Source of the DNA: CALKYB01 sp964510575
Lineage (GTDB): Bacteria > Bdellovibrionota_C > UBA2361 > SZUA-149 > CALKYB01
NCBI GenBank assembly: GCA_964510575.1
Contig: CAZECN010000038.1
Location: forward strand, 1-23,670
Direction: 5' to 3'
Length of the DNA stretch: 23,670 nucleotides
Shown here: piece by piece, positions 1 to 7,300 of the stretch
Layout of the letters: each line of letters starts with the position of its first letter
How positions within the stretch are numbered: position 1 is the stretch's first letter
Notes under the pieces: generated by a model
What the model was told of the DNA's origin: nothing
Seen by the model: the letters and a program-made list of their open reading frames with translations, nothing else
The model's database searches: none
Position numbers and translations under genes: made by a program

Positions 1-273
1 GGTCGCGCAGTTCAAAACTGGACTGGCACGGATGGAACCTTGGAAATCTATGCCGGGGAAAAACTAGTTAGAAAATTCATCAAGATTGATAAATTAACAA
101 CTGCTTCGTCTACCCATGGTCAAAACACTGCTCGGCCCTACAGGTATGGCTACGGTGTTTTGGACGAAAATTTTAACGGGCTTCATGACGACGGAGAGAG
201 TAAAGTCTATTTTGAATTCAGTGACTATTCTACATCTTACATATTCTATGAGTCGCCCAAGAAGAGTGGTTAG
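1..273 (+). CDS. C-terminal end of an unrecognised protein (5' truncated by window)
   Basis: The frame is open from base 1 to a TAG at 271-273, with no stop upstream inside the window, so this is the last ~90 codons of a gene that begins further left. I do not recognise the family. The tail carries DENFNGLHDDGE, which resembles the Asp/Asn-rich calcium-binding loops (D-x-N-x-N-G-x-x-D-x-G-E) of secreted bacterial proteins; similar loops recur in the large surface protein at the right edge. It is followed by an aromatic, beta-strand-like ending (residues YFEFSDYSTSYIFYE). This suggests, but does not prove, an extracytoplasmic protein. It does not look like a membrane-fusion (adaptor) protein C-terminus. 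Its last 26 bases overlap the chosen start of the efflux gene downstream, so the two may be co-transcribed. Confidence 0.6.
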   Translation, partial: GRAVQNWTGTDGTLEIYAGEKLVRKFIKIDKLTTASSTHGQNTARPYRYGYGVLDENFNGLHDDGESKVYFEFSDYSTSYIFYESPKKSG

Positions 274-1765
274 ATTTGTAATCCGCTTTAAGTTTCTTTT
301 TGCATTTCTATTAGCAGGATTTGTTAAGCCATCATTGGCTGAAGATCTGAGCCTTGACGTTTTTCTTGAGACTTTAAAGCGAGAGCATCCCTTTGTTGAA
401 TCACAGCTTGCTTCTGGTCGTGTTGCAGAGTTCGAGCGAGATTCAGAACTGGGTGGGCGCGATTGGAAGTTTGATGCTTCGCTTGGCTACGGCTACAGGG
501 AGCCATCTGAACTTGGGCTAGCTGTTTCTGAAAGCCATACTGACTTTGGGCTCGATGCCTCTCTCAGTAGAGAGATTTGGGAAACTGGTGGAGAGTTTTC
601 AGTGAGTATTTTCGACCGTTTTGAAAACACCCGCTCTCAAGTTGCTGCCCAACCTGAGCTTGGAATTTCTTCTAGTGCTTTCTTTGTGCCAGATTTTTAT
701 CAGAAAGGAGTGTTCCTAGGTTACAATCAGCCGCTGCTCAAGAATAGAGGTGGAACACTCAATACAGTTCAGTATGAACTAAAAAACTTCGACTCTTTGC
801 TAGCCAAAGTTAGAAGCGCAGAAACCTCAGAAAGCTTTTTGCTTGAAGCTGCAAGGCTTTATCTGAGCTGGGCAGAGCTTGAGGCGAAAAAGAGAATCCT
901 AAAAAAGCGTGTTAAGTTATCAGGGTCCCAACTTAATCAGACCCGCCGAATGACAGACGCAGGAGTAAAAGAAAATGAAGATCTTTTTCGCTCAGAGGAA
1001 AGTTTCTGGGCTATCAAAAAGAACCTAGCTTTAGTTGAAGCAAATAGTTTGGGGTTGCAGGAGCAAATTGGAGTTCTACTCGGTAGGAAAAGTGGTGACG
1101 GGCTTCGTGTTAAGTTCGATCTTCTAACCAAGGTTCAAGACAGGACTGTTGAAGAATTGCGCAGCAAATTAACTAAACAGTCTAGAGTTCTGAAACTTCT
1201 TAACCTGAACAAGGAGCGAATTCTAAGAGAGATTGAGTCAAAGGAAGAAGAAGATGCTCATGATCTGGATCTTGAATTAAGAGCTGGGCTCACGGAAGGT
1301 GAAGAATCTTACTTTAGTGCCTTTGAGGTTGAAAAACCTGATATATCTGCCAGCTTAAATTACTCGAGAACCCTGGGCGGAACCTCCAATAAGGCCGATT
1401 TGGCTCGACTAGCGGCTAGGAAACTTCAAGTTGAAAAGGAATATCAAAGCGAGCTTAACCAACTATTGGCTCGAGCTAGCTCCCTGGCTAAGCAGCTCAC
1501 AAAATATGGAGAGGTTATTGATGCCAATCGCAAGCAGCTCTCCAGTGCGGTGAACAGAACTAGAAGTGAACAGAAAGTTTACAAGCAAGGTCGGGGAGAG
1601 CTTAATTTTGTTATTCAAAGTCAGGATAGTGAACAGACGGCCAGGTTCCAGCTGTTCGAACTAGGTGCAGCATACCAGTCTTTAAACCTAGAGCTTGAGG
1701 CCTTGGTTGATGAACTTTTCGTGGTTGACGAGGCTGAGTTTAGCCAAAAACATTCAGGTAGATGA
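248..1765 (+). CDS. TolC-family outer-membrane efflux protein
   Basis: Predicted outer-membrane channel of a tripartite efflux or export pump, 505 residues, within the normal 420-520 range. The N-terminus reads as a signal peptide: basic MSRPRRVVRFVIRFK, hydrophobic FLFAFLLAGFV, then a likely cleavage after SLA. The body shows outer-membrane-efflux features: an N-terminal LDVFLETLKREHPF segment, a GYNQPLLKNRGG turn at the start of the second strand region, and long Ala/Glu/Leu/Lys helices in both halves, ending in VYKQGRGELNFVIQSQ (the usual y..G..s/l.....q pattern). The frame is open back to 116, but ATG 248 is preferred because it places the signal peptide at the N-terminus; GTG 266 is an alternative. 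No good ribosome site precedes either. The stop overlaps the next start in ATGA (1762-1765), implying translational coupling to the RND permease. Substrate unknown. Confidence 0.85.
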   Translation: MSRPRRVVRFVIRFKFLFAFLLAGFVKPSLAEDLSLDVFLETLKREHPFVESQLASGRVAEFERDSELGGRDWKFDASLGYGYREPSELGLAVSESHTDFGLDASLSREIWETGGEFSVSIFDRFENTRSQVAAQPELGISSSAFFVPDFYQKGVFLGYNQPLLKNRGGTLNTVQYELKNFDSLLAKVRSAETSESFLLEAARLYLSWAELEAKKRILKKRVKLSGSQLNQTRRMTDAGVKENEDLFRSEESFWAIKKNLALVEANSLGLQEQIGVLLGRKSGDGLRVKFDLLTKVQDRTVEELRSKLTKQSRVLKLLNLNKERILREIESKEEEDAHDLDLELRAGLTEGEESYFSAFEVEKPDISASLNYSRTLGGTSNKADLARLAARKLQVEKEYQSELNQLLARASSLAKQLTKYGEVIDANRKQLSSAVNRTRSEQKVYKQGRGELNFVIQSQDSEQTARFQLFELGAAYQSLNLELEALVDELFVVDEAEFSQKHSGR

Positions 1766-4700
1766 AATTTTTTGAATTCTTTGCGAAGAGACATCTTTTC
1801 GCCAATCTCTTCACCCTGATCGTCTTTGCACTTGGGGCTAAGGCTCTATTCGACATTAATCGAAACCTCTTTCCTGAGGTTGATATGGGGGAGATGATAA
1901 TCACGACCCCCTATCCTGGTGCCAGTCCTGAAGATGTCGAGCTTAAAGTTACTAATAAACTCGAAGAAGAGTTGGATGGAATAAGTGGTATTAGAAATTA
2001 CCTCTCCACTTCAGTAGAAAATCGCTCACGAATTAATATCAAGCTAAACCCGGATGATGAAAGAGATCATCCTAAGATTAAGCAAGAGATTAGGGATGCT
2101 ATAAATCAGGTGTCTGATTTGCCAGACGAGTTGGAAGAGCTGCCTCGTATAACGGAGATCACCACCAGTATATTTCCAGTTGTTGAAGTGGCCGTAATCT
2201 CTGAGACTACTCCCTACCCAAAGCTGCGTTCAATAGCCAAGGTTCTCAAAGAAAAAATAGCTGATTTACCCGGAGTATCTAAAGTAGAGGATGTGGGTTT
2301 GCTGGACCGAGAGGTCAAGATTGAAGTTCTGCCCGAGAAGCTTGAGCAGTATCAAGTCTCCTTGGGAGAGATCGTATCAGCAATTAAGGCCCGTAACATC
2401 AGGCTTACAGGAGGGTCTTTCGAGGCCTACACTGGAGAGAAAGATATAGTCACCCTCGCCCAGTTTGAAGATCCTGCCGAAGTCGGCGAGGTAATTGTTC
2501 GCTCAACTTTCGAAGGTCCTTCGGTAAAAGTTAAGGACTTGGCGGTGATTCAGGATGACTATGAGAAGGCTCTGGTTACAACCCGAGTTAATGGCAAGCG
2601 CGCAATTTCTCTTGTTCCTTATAAGAATTCCTCTTCAGATGTTATTGATACCGTTGACAGCATCAGACAGATAGTTGAGCGCGAACAGCAGCTTATTGGT
2701 GAGGAGATTGAGTTGGTGGTGGCCAATGATTCTTCGCACTACATCCGAAACAGATTTAAGATTGTGATGACCAATGGAGGCTTGGGTCTGATTTTCATTG
2801 TTTTATTTCTGGCTATTTTTCTGAACTGGAGAACAGCTTTTTGGGTTTCTGTAAGCATCCCCTTTATGATGCTTTCGGTGCTTTTCCTTGTAAATGCAAT
2901 GGGAATGGCCCTTGATGCAATAATGCTGATGGGGCTGATCATAGTTTTAGGAATCGTGGTTGATGATGCGATCATTATTTCTGAAAGTATTTACAGGCAC
3001 CATGAGATGGGGGAGGACCCTCTTCCTGCAGCGATTAAGGGGGCTAGACGAGTTTTCCTGCCGGTGCTGACGACGATCCTGACAACAATGATGGCCTTTT
3101 CCACGATGTTTTTTATGCCGGGGATTATGGGCAAGTTTTGTCGCGTTATTCCAATAGCTGTCTCCCTAGCCCTTTTAGTTTCTTTGGTTGAAGTCACAGT
3201 TGCTTTACCAGCCCATTTGGTTCCTGGCTTAAGAAAAGCAGCAAGTAGAAAAGGCAAAAAGGACTGGTTTGAAAATTTTAGAAAGCCTTATCAGTTTCTC
3301 TTAGCGATCTTCTTAAAACTTCGTTACCTGAGTATCTTGGGTTTTGTGGCTGTTTTAGTTGGCTCGCTTTATTACGCAGCGAATAACATTCCAATTGAGA
3401 TCTTCCCCAAAGAGTCGTCCTTTCAACTCAGCGTTGTAGCTGAATTGCCTTTGGGCTCTTCGCTTGAAGCTACAGCGGATAAGATTAAGGAAGTAGAGGA
3501 GTTGATAGCCTCTCTACCTAAAAAAGAGGTTGATGCTTTCGCCACTCGGGTGGGACAAACTGGAGCGGACGGTGGCCCTCATGAGTTCAGGGAGAACTTT
3601 GGGGTGATTTCAGTGTTTCTTACTCCATTTGGAAACGGAAGGAGAAATGCTTTTAAAATAGTGGAGGAACTTCGCGAGAAAACAGAAGCCCTCGAAGGTT
3701 TTGAGTCGCTTGATTTTAGAATTGATGGGGGTGGCCCTCCAGTAGGAAAACCGATCACTTTACGTGCGGTAAGTTCTGATAATGAAATTCGTAAGCGATT
3801 GGCCGATAGAATTGAGGCCGAGCTGGATGAGATCGAGGGTATTAAGGATATTACTCGAGACGATATTGATGGCAAAAAACAGGTCAGAATTAGAGTAGAC
3901 TATGACAAGTTAGCCCGCACCAACTTGCAGGTTGCGGACGTGGCTCAAACAGTAAGAACTGCTTACGACGGTGAGATTGTTACCAGCGTGCGCTACGGAG
4001 ACGAGGATGTCGACTATAGAGTTCAGTTCGCACCAGAGTCCAGGCGGTCACCTGAGTTGCTTAAGAAGGTGTTGGTTAAGAACAGCACAGGTAAATTAAT
4101 TGAACTTGGTAAGGTCTCTAACTTTGAAGACAAGCCGGGACCATCAAACTTCTATCACTACAATGGAAAGAGAAGCACCACTATTGATGCTGAAGTTGTT
4201 AAGGGGAAGGCTGAACCTCTAAAAGCAGCTAATAAAGTGATTGATGCCATCGACCTTACTCAGCCAGAGTTCATAGGTGCCAGAATTGTGCTTGATGGAG
4301 AGGCCCAGGAAACTAAAGAGGCCATGAAAGCTTGGGCAGTTTCGTTGGCGATCGCGGTGGTGGGTATTTATTTTATGCTAGTGCTGCTCTTTAATTCTTT
4401 CTTGCAGCCACTACTCGTCTTAACGGCAATTCCCTTTGGTGTATCAGGAGTGATTATTGCAGTCGCTTTTCACAGCCAAACAATTAGTTTCTTTACAATG
4501 TTGGGAGTGATTGGCTTAGTTGGGGTCGTAGTGAATGATTCTTTGGTTTTGGTTAACCATCTTAACCAACTAAAGGATGAGCACCCTGACTGGTCTATCC
4601 GTAAAATTGTGATCGAAGGTAGCGCAGATCGTTTGAGAGCTATCGTAATGACTTCTATTACGACGATTGCTGGCTTACTTCCTCTGGCCTATGGCATCGG

Positions 4701-4830
4701 TGGGGTAGACCCCTTTGTGGGCTATATGGCCTTGGCTCTGGGTTGGGGCTTGTTTTTGTCGACTCCATTGACCCTGCTATTACTGCCTTGTCTATATTAT
4801 ATAGCAACCCCTAGTCGTAAAGGACTCTAG
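1762..4830 (+). CDS. RND-family efflux permease (AcrB/MdtB-like inner-membrane pump)
   Basis: Proton-driven inner-membrane permease of 1022 residues, the usual length for the HAE/AcrB group. Layout: TM1 at ~12-30, a first large periplasmic loop to ~325, TM2-TM6 (~330-475), TM7 near 515-535, a second periplasmic loop to ~845, TM8-TM12 to the end. The TM4 proton-relay pair is intact: GIVVDDAIIISES with Asp401 and Asp402, as in AcrB Asp407/408. The pseudo-symmetric second-half motif GVVVNDSLVLVNH is at ~921-933. The conserved start of the first loop, NLFPEVDMGEMIITTPYPGASPEDVE-like, is present. It starts inside the stop codon of the TolC-like gene, so the two are made together. No periplasmic adaptor gene is in the window; it may lie upstream beyond the partial gene or elsewhere. 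No clear terminator follows. Substrate cannot be read from sequence; metal-type CusA residues were not evident. Confidence 0.93.
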   Translation: MKFFEFFAKRHLFANLFTLIVFALGAKALFDINRNLFPEVDMGEMIITTPYPGASPEDVELKVTNKLEEELDGISGIRNYLSTSVENRSRINIKLNPDDERDHPKIKQEIRDAINQVSDLPDELEELPRITEITTSIFPVVEVAVISETTPYPKLRSIAKVLKEKIADLPGVSKVEDVGLLDREVKIEVLPEKLEQYQVSLGEIVSAIKARNIRLTGGSFEAYTGEKDIVTLAQFEDPAEVGEVIVRSTFEGPSVKVKDLAVIQDDYEKALVTTRVNGKRAISLVPYKNSSSDVIDTVDSIRQIVEREQQLIGEEIELVVANDSSHYIRNRFKIVMTNGGLGLIFIVLFLAIFLNWRTAFWVSVSIPFMMLSVLFLVNAMGMALDAIMLMGLIIVLGIVVDDAIIISESIYRHHEMGEDPLPAAIKGARRVFLPVLTTILTTMMAFSTMFFMPGIMGKFCRVIPIAVSLALLVSLVEVTVALPAHLVPGLRKAASRKGKKDWFENFRKPYQFLLAIFLKLRYLSILGFVAVLVGSLYYAANNIPIEIFPKESSFQLSVVAELPLGSSLEATADKIKEVEELIASLPKKEVDAFATRVGQTGADGGPHEFRENFGVISVFLTPFGNGRRNAFKIVEELREKTEALEGFESLDFRIDGGGPPVGKPITLRAVSSDNEIRKRLADRIEAELDEIEGIKDITRDDIDGKKQVRIRVDYDKLARTNLQVADVAQTVRTAYDGEIVTSVRYGDEDVDYRVQFAPESRRSPELLKKVLVKNSTGKLIELGKVSNFEDKPGPSNFYHYNGKRSTTIDAEVVKGKAEPLKAANKVIDAIDLTQPEFIGARIVLDGEAQETKEAMKAWAVSLAIAVVGIYFMLVLLFNSFLQPLLVLTAIPFGVSGVIIAVAFHSQTISFFTMLGVIGLVGVVVNDSLVLVNHLNQLKDEHPDWSIRKIVIEGSADRLRAIVMTSITTIAGLLPLAYGIGGVDPFVGYMALALGWGLFLSTPLTLLLLPCLYYIATPSRKGL

Positions 4831-5125
4831 TTGGCCGAGATACTCCACCTATTTAAATCCCTACCAGCTTACTGAAAAATATTGCTTATTACTTAATTCT
4901 TGTTATAACGGCCCCTCTAGGTGCTTCCGTTTCAGGAGGCCCATGCCCCAAAGCTTGATTCCAAGTTCGGAGCAACTGAGCGACTGAAGGTCCTGTTCTT
5001 TCGCTCTTCACTCTAGCGATAATTGTTTGTTTGTCGCTGGTCAAAGAAATTTGGCCGACAGTAGATCTGTTGGTTGTAGTGTGATGTTCCAGGACAACAT
5101 CAATTTTAATAGACTTAACGGCGTT
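4831..5125. other. Intergenic region upstream of rimP
   Basis: About 295 bases with no convincing gene between the RND gene and rimP. It contains one sigma70-like promoter (4882-4909, separate entry) and an imperfect hairpin (CTAGCGA at 5014-5020 against TCGCTGG at 5035-5041). A minus-strand open frame of 84 codons from a TTG start (5143 down to 4889) was considered and not accepted. I found no tRNA; the enterobacterial cluster has a tRNA-Met gene at this spot. If transcription starts near 4916, rimP would have a leader of about 200 nt. Confidence 0.5.
4882..4909 (+). promoter_or_regulatory. Candidate sigma70 promoter for the rimP-nusA-infB operon
   Basis: TTGCTT (4882-4887), a 16-base spacer, and TATAAC (4904-4909). 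The -10 matches consensus at five of six positions, the -35 only in its TTG. It sits in the AT-rich start of the gap between a finished operon and rimP, which is where the operon promoter is expected. Inference from sequence pattern only. Confidence 0.4.
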
Positions 5126-5605
5126 ATGGCATTTGTCGGACAAGAATCGGAACTTTGGACTGAGGTTAACTCGGTCTCGCAGGATGAAGGCTTACGCCTT
5201 TACGACCTCGAGAAAGAGGGTAACCGCAAACTGAAAGTAACGGTGGCCAATTTGGAGAGTGTTCGAGAGGGCATTTCAATCGATGGCTGCACTAGGATTT
5301 GTAAGAGGCTCCGAATGTTGTTTGCTGCTGAGGGTGCTCAGTATGGCCTTACCGAGGATTTGGAACTGGATGTTTCTTCTCCCGGGGTTAATAGGGATCT
5401 GCGCACTAGGGATCACTTGAACGAGGCTGTAGGTGAAAGAGTGATGCTTAAGTTCTCTGACCCTAAAGGTAAAAACCAAGTTTTGGTTGGGGAGCTTAAG
5501 AGTTTTAAGGACGACTCTCTTGCTTTGCTTGAAGACGGAGAAAAAGAGGTGGAAGAAGTAGCTTATAGCGACCTGGTTGAGGCGCGAGTGGATTTTAAAT
5601 TTTAG
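5126..5605 (+). CDS. rimP: Ribosome maturation factor RimP
   Basis: Cytoplasmic factor needed for maturation of the 30S subunit, first gene of the nusA-infB operon as in most bacteria. 159 residues from the chosen ATG, close to the family's ~150. Typical features: the N-terminal alpha/beta domain with G.RLYDLEKEGNRKLKVTVA (family pattern g.eLvdve....g..LrV.ID), GISIDGCTRICKRLRMLF (V.ldDC..vSr.is..L), and the strongly conserved LELDVSSPGVNRDLRT (YxLEVSSPGldRpL), followed by a C-terminal beta barrel (VMLKFSD...LVGELKSF..). The frame is open to 5027 and an earlier ATG exists at 5084, but those residues do not resemble RimP; ATG 5126 gives the family start. No strong ribosome site precedes it, so the start is the least certain part. 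Confidence 0.88.
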   Translation: MAFVGQESELWTEVNSVSQDEGLRLYDLEKEGNRKLKVTVANLESVREGISIDGCTRICKRLRMLFAAEGAQYGLTEDLELDVSSPGVNRDLRTRDHLNEAVGERVMLKFSDPKGKNQVLVGELKSFKDDSLALLEDGEKEVEEVAYSDLVEARVDFKF

Positions 5606-5614
5606 GGAATTTTT

Positions 5615-5632
5615 CGGTCTTTAAAAAGGCCG
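5615..5632 (+). promoter_or_regulatory. Short stem-loop between rimP and nusA
   Basis: CGGTCTT and AAGGCCG can pair as 7 pairs including one G-U, around a TTAA-type loop, in the 53-base rimP-nusA gap. T-rich sequence follows a few bases later (TTTTTT at 5641-5646). It could be a weak terminator or an mRNA processing or stability element; nusA needs read-through to be expressed from the upstream promoter. Confidence 0.35.
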
Positions 5633-5658
5633 TTTAGTAATTTTTTGAAGAAAAAGCG

Positions 5659-7152
5659 ATGAGCATTAAATTTGATTTAGAACAGATAATTAGTCAGGTC
5701 GGAAGAGATAAAGGTATAGACAAAACTATTCTTATCGAAGCCCTAGAGTCTGCCGTGCTAAGTGCCGCTAAGAAACACTTCGGTCATAATCGAAATCTTG
5801 AGGCTAGCTTCAATGAAGAAATCGGTGAAATCGAAGTTCTTGAGTTTAAAACTGTAGTTGAGAATGTTGAAGATTCCGACACTCAAATGACCATGGATGA
5901 AGCCAGGGCGGACTACGATGCGGACTGTGAGATGGGAGACGAGCTTGGAAGAAAGCTTGATGCATCTGCCCTAGGTCGAATAGCCGCTCAAACTGCCAAG
6001 CAGGTTATAGTTCAAAGATTAAGGGATGCTGAAAGAGATATAATTTACGGTGAGTATAGAGACCGAAAGGGTGAGCTAGTAAACGGAATCGTTCAACGTT
6101 TTGAGCGAGGTAGTTTGATTGTGAACCTTGGTAGAACAGACGCCGTGCTGCCAGAAAGAGAGCAGATTTCGAGAGAACGTTACCGACAGAATGATAGAGT
6201 TAGGGCGATGATTTTGGACATTGACCCAGTTGGTCGAGGACCTCAGGTCGTGTTGACCAGAAGTCATCCGGAATTAATGAAAAAGCTTTTCGAGCTGGAA
6301 GTGCCGGAGATTTCCGAAGGTATAGTTGAAATAAAAAGCGTGGCTCGAGAGCCGGGCGAGAGAGCTAAGATAGCCGTTTACTCTAATGATCCTAATGTTG
6401 ACCCTGTTGGTGCTTGCGTTGGTATTAAAGGTTCTCGAGTTCAGGCGGTTGTTGGGGAGTTGAGAGGGGAGAGAATTGATATCGTAACCTACACTTCAGA
6501 CGCGCCAAGTTTTGTCGCTAGAGCTTTGGCCCCAGCTGAAGTTCTGAGAGTAGTTGTTGATGAAGACGATCATGCGATGGAAGTTGTTGTCGCCGATGAT
6601 CAGCTTTCTTTGGCAATTGGTCGGCGAGGTCAGAACGTTAAGCTTGCATCTAAGCTAACAGGCTGGAGAATTGATGTAAGGAGTGAGTCTGTTGCAGAAG
6701 AAGAGTCCAAGCGTGCGCATTCAGCTCTTGAATCAATTCCAGATATTGGTTTCGGTGAGACCGAACTTCTCTATCAAGAGGGTTACCGTAGTATTCGCGA
6801 GATAACTAACGCTTCGGTTGAGGAACTATCTTCAATTGAAGGAGTGGATGATGATCGCGCCGAGGTAATCATGAAAGGTGCTCAAGAGGTTCTAAGCCAG
6901 ATGGAGAAAGGCGAGGGAGATTCCGATGAGGATGACACAGTTACCGATATTCATCAGTTGGTTCTTCCTGAAGAAGTTAGAGGGAAGGTTATAGATAGTG
7001 GATTTGTGAGTATCCAGAGCCTTGCTGTGATTGACAGTAAGGAGTTGGGCCAACGGGCTGGTATAGCAGAAGATGATGCTAAACAGGTCTGCCAGGCAGT
7101 CGAAGCTTTTCTGCGAGTTCAAAAACCTGAAATGCCAGGTTTTGGTGAGTAG
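5659..7152 (+). CDS. nusA: Transcription termination/antitermination protein NusA
   Basis: RNA polymerase-associated factor that modulates pausing, termination and antitermination. 497 residues, the size of proteobacterial NusA. Order: RNAP-binding N-terminal domain (1-~130; IEALESAVLSAAKKHFG), S1 domain (~135-200; GELVNGIVQRFERGSLIVNLGR), KH1 (~230-300; PVGACVGIKGSRVQAVVGEL), KH2 (~305-350; LSLAIGRRGQNVKLASKLTG), and two C-terminal helix-hairpin-helix acidic repeats (~360-415 and ~430-490), the second ending in a short tail. The KH GxxG loops (GIKG, GRRG) are intact. Two acidic repeats are typical of Proteobacteria and absent from the shorter Gram-positive NusA. ATG 5659 follows GAAGAAAAAGCG, a purine-rich ribosome site. 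Confidence 0.97.
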   Translation: MSIKFDLEQIISQVGRDKGIDKTILIEALESAVLSAAKKHFGHNRNLEASFNEEIGEIEVLEFKTVVENVEDSDTQMTMDEARADYDADCEMGDELGRKLDASALGRIAAQTAKQVIVQRLRDAERDIIYGEYRDRKGELVNGIVQRFERGSLIVNLGRTDAVLPEREQISRERYRQNDRVRAMILDIDPVGRGPQVVLTRSHPELMKKLFELEVPEISEGIVEIKSVAREPGERAKIAVYSNDPNVDPVGACVGIKGSRVQAVVGELRGERIDIVTYTSDAPSFVARALAPAEVLRVVVDEDDHAMEVVVADDQLSLAIGRRGQNVKLASKLTGWRIDVRSESVAEEESKRAHSALESIPDIGFGETELLYQEGYRSIREITNASVEELSSIEGVDDDRAEVIMKGAQEVLSQMEKGEGDSDEDDTVTDIHQLVLPEEVRGKVIDSGFVSIQSLAVIDSKELGQRAGIAEDDAKQVCQAVEAFLRVQKPEMPGFGE

Positions 7153-7170
7153 GTAGTAATAGTAGTTTGA

Positions 7171-7256
7171 AAGCCTTCAGGTCGTGCTTGTTAAGGCTCT
7201 AAAAATGGTGACGAGTTAGTCGTATTAAACATACGTCGCAGCGGAGAGCCTTTTTT
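7171..7256 (+). promoter_or_regulatory. Alternative-pairing RNA element between nusA and infB (attenuator-like)
   Basis: The segment AAGGCTCT (7193-7200) can pair with AGAGCCTT (7245-7252), a perfect 8-base stem whose 3' arm runs into TTTTTT (7251-7256), like an intrinsic terminator with a long loop. Its first six bases (7193-7198) can instead pair with AGCCTT at 7172-7177, giving a mutually exclusive upstream hairpin. Inside the long loop lies a perfect hairpin, CGTAT-TAAAC-ATACG (7221-7235), and GACG (7210-7213) can pair with CGTC (7234-7237). The arrangement resembles an attenuator or switch. The complementarity is seen directly; the function is inferred. Confidence 0.45.
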
Positions 7257-7300
7257 AGGAACTAAGAAAAGCGCGGGCTGTGGAGTAAAGGAAACAGTTT

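Noticed and set aside
116..247. Upstream extension of the TolC-like frame to 116
   Set aside because: It would bury the signal peptide inside the protein and overlap the upstream gene by over 150 bases; ATG 248 fits better.
5027..5125. Longer RimP starting at 5027 or 5084
   Set aside because: The added residues do not resemble RimP and exceed the usual length.
4910..5125. tRNA gene upstream of rimP as in enterobacteria
   Set aside because: No T-loop GTTCGANNC with matching acceptor and anticodon stems was found on either strand.
4889..5143. 84-codon minus-strand frame in the gap before rimP
   Set aside because: It starts only at TTG, overlaps the rimP start, has no ribosome site and matches no family I know; more likely chance, though a gene relic cannot be excluded.
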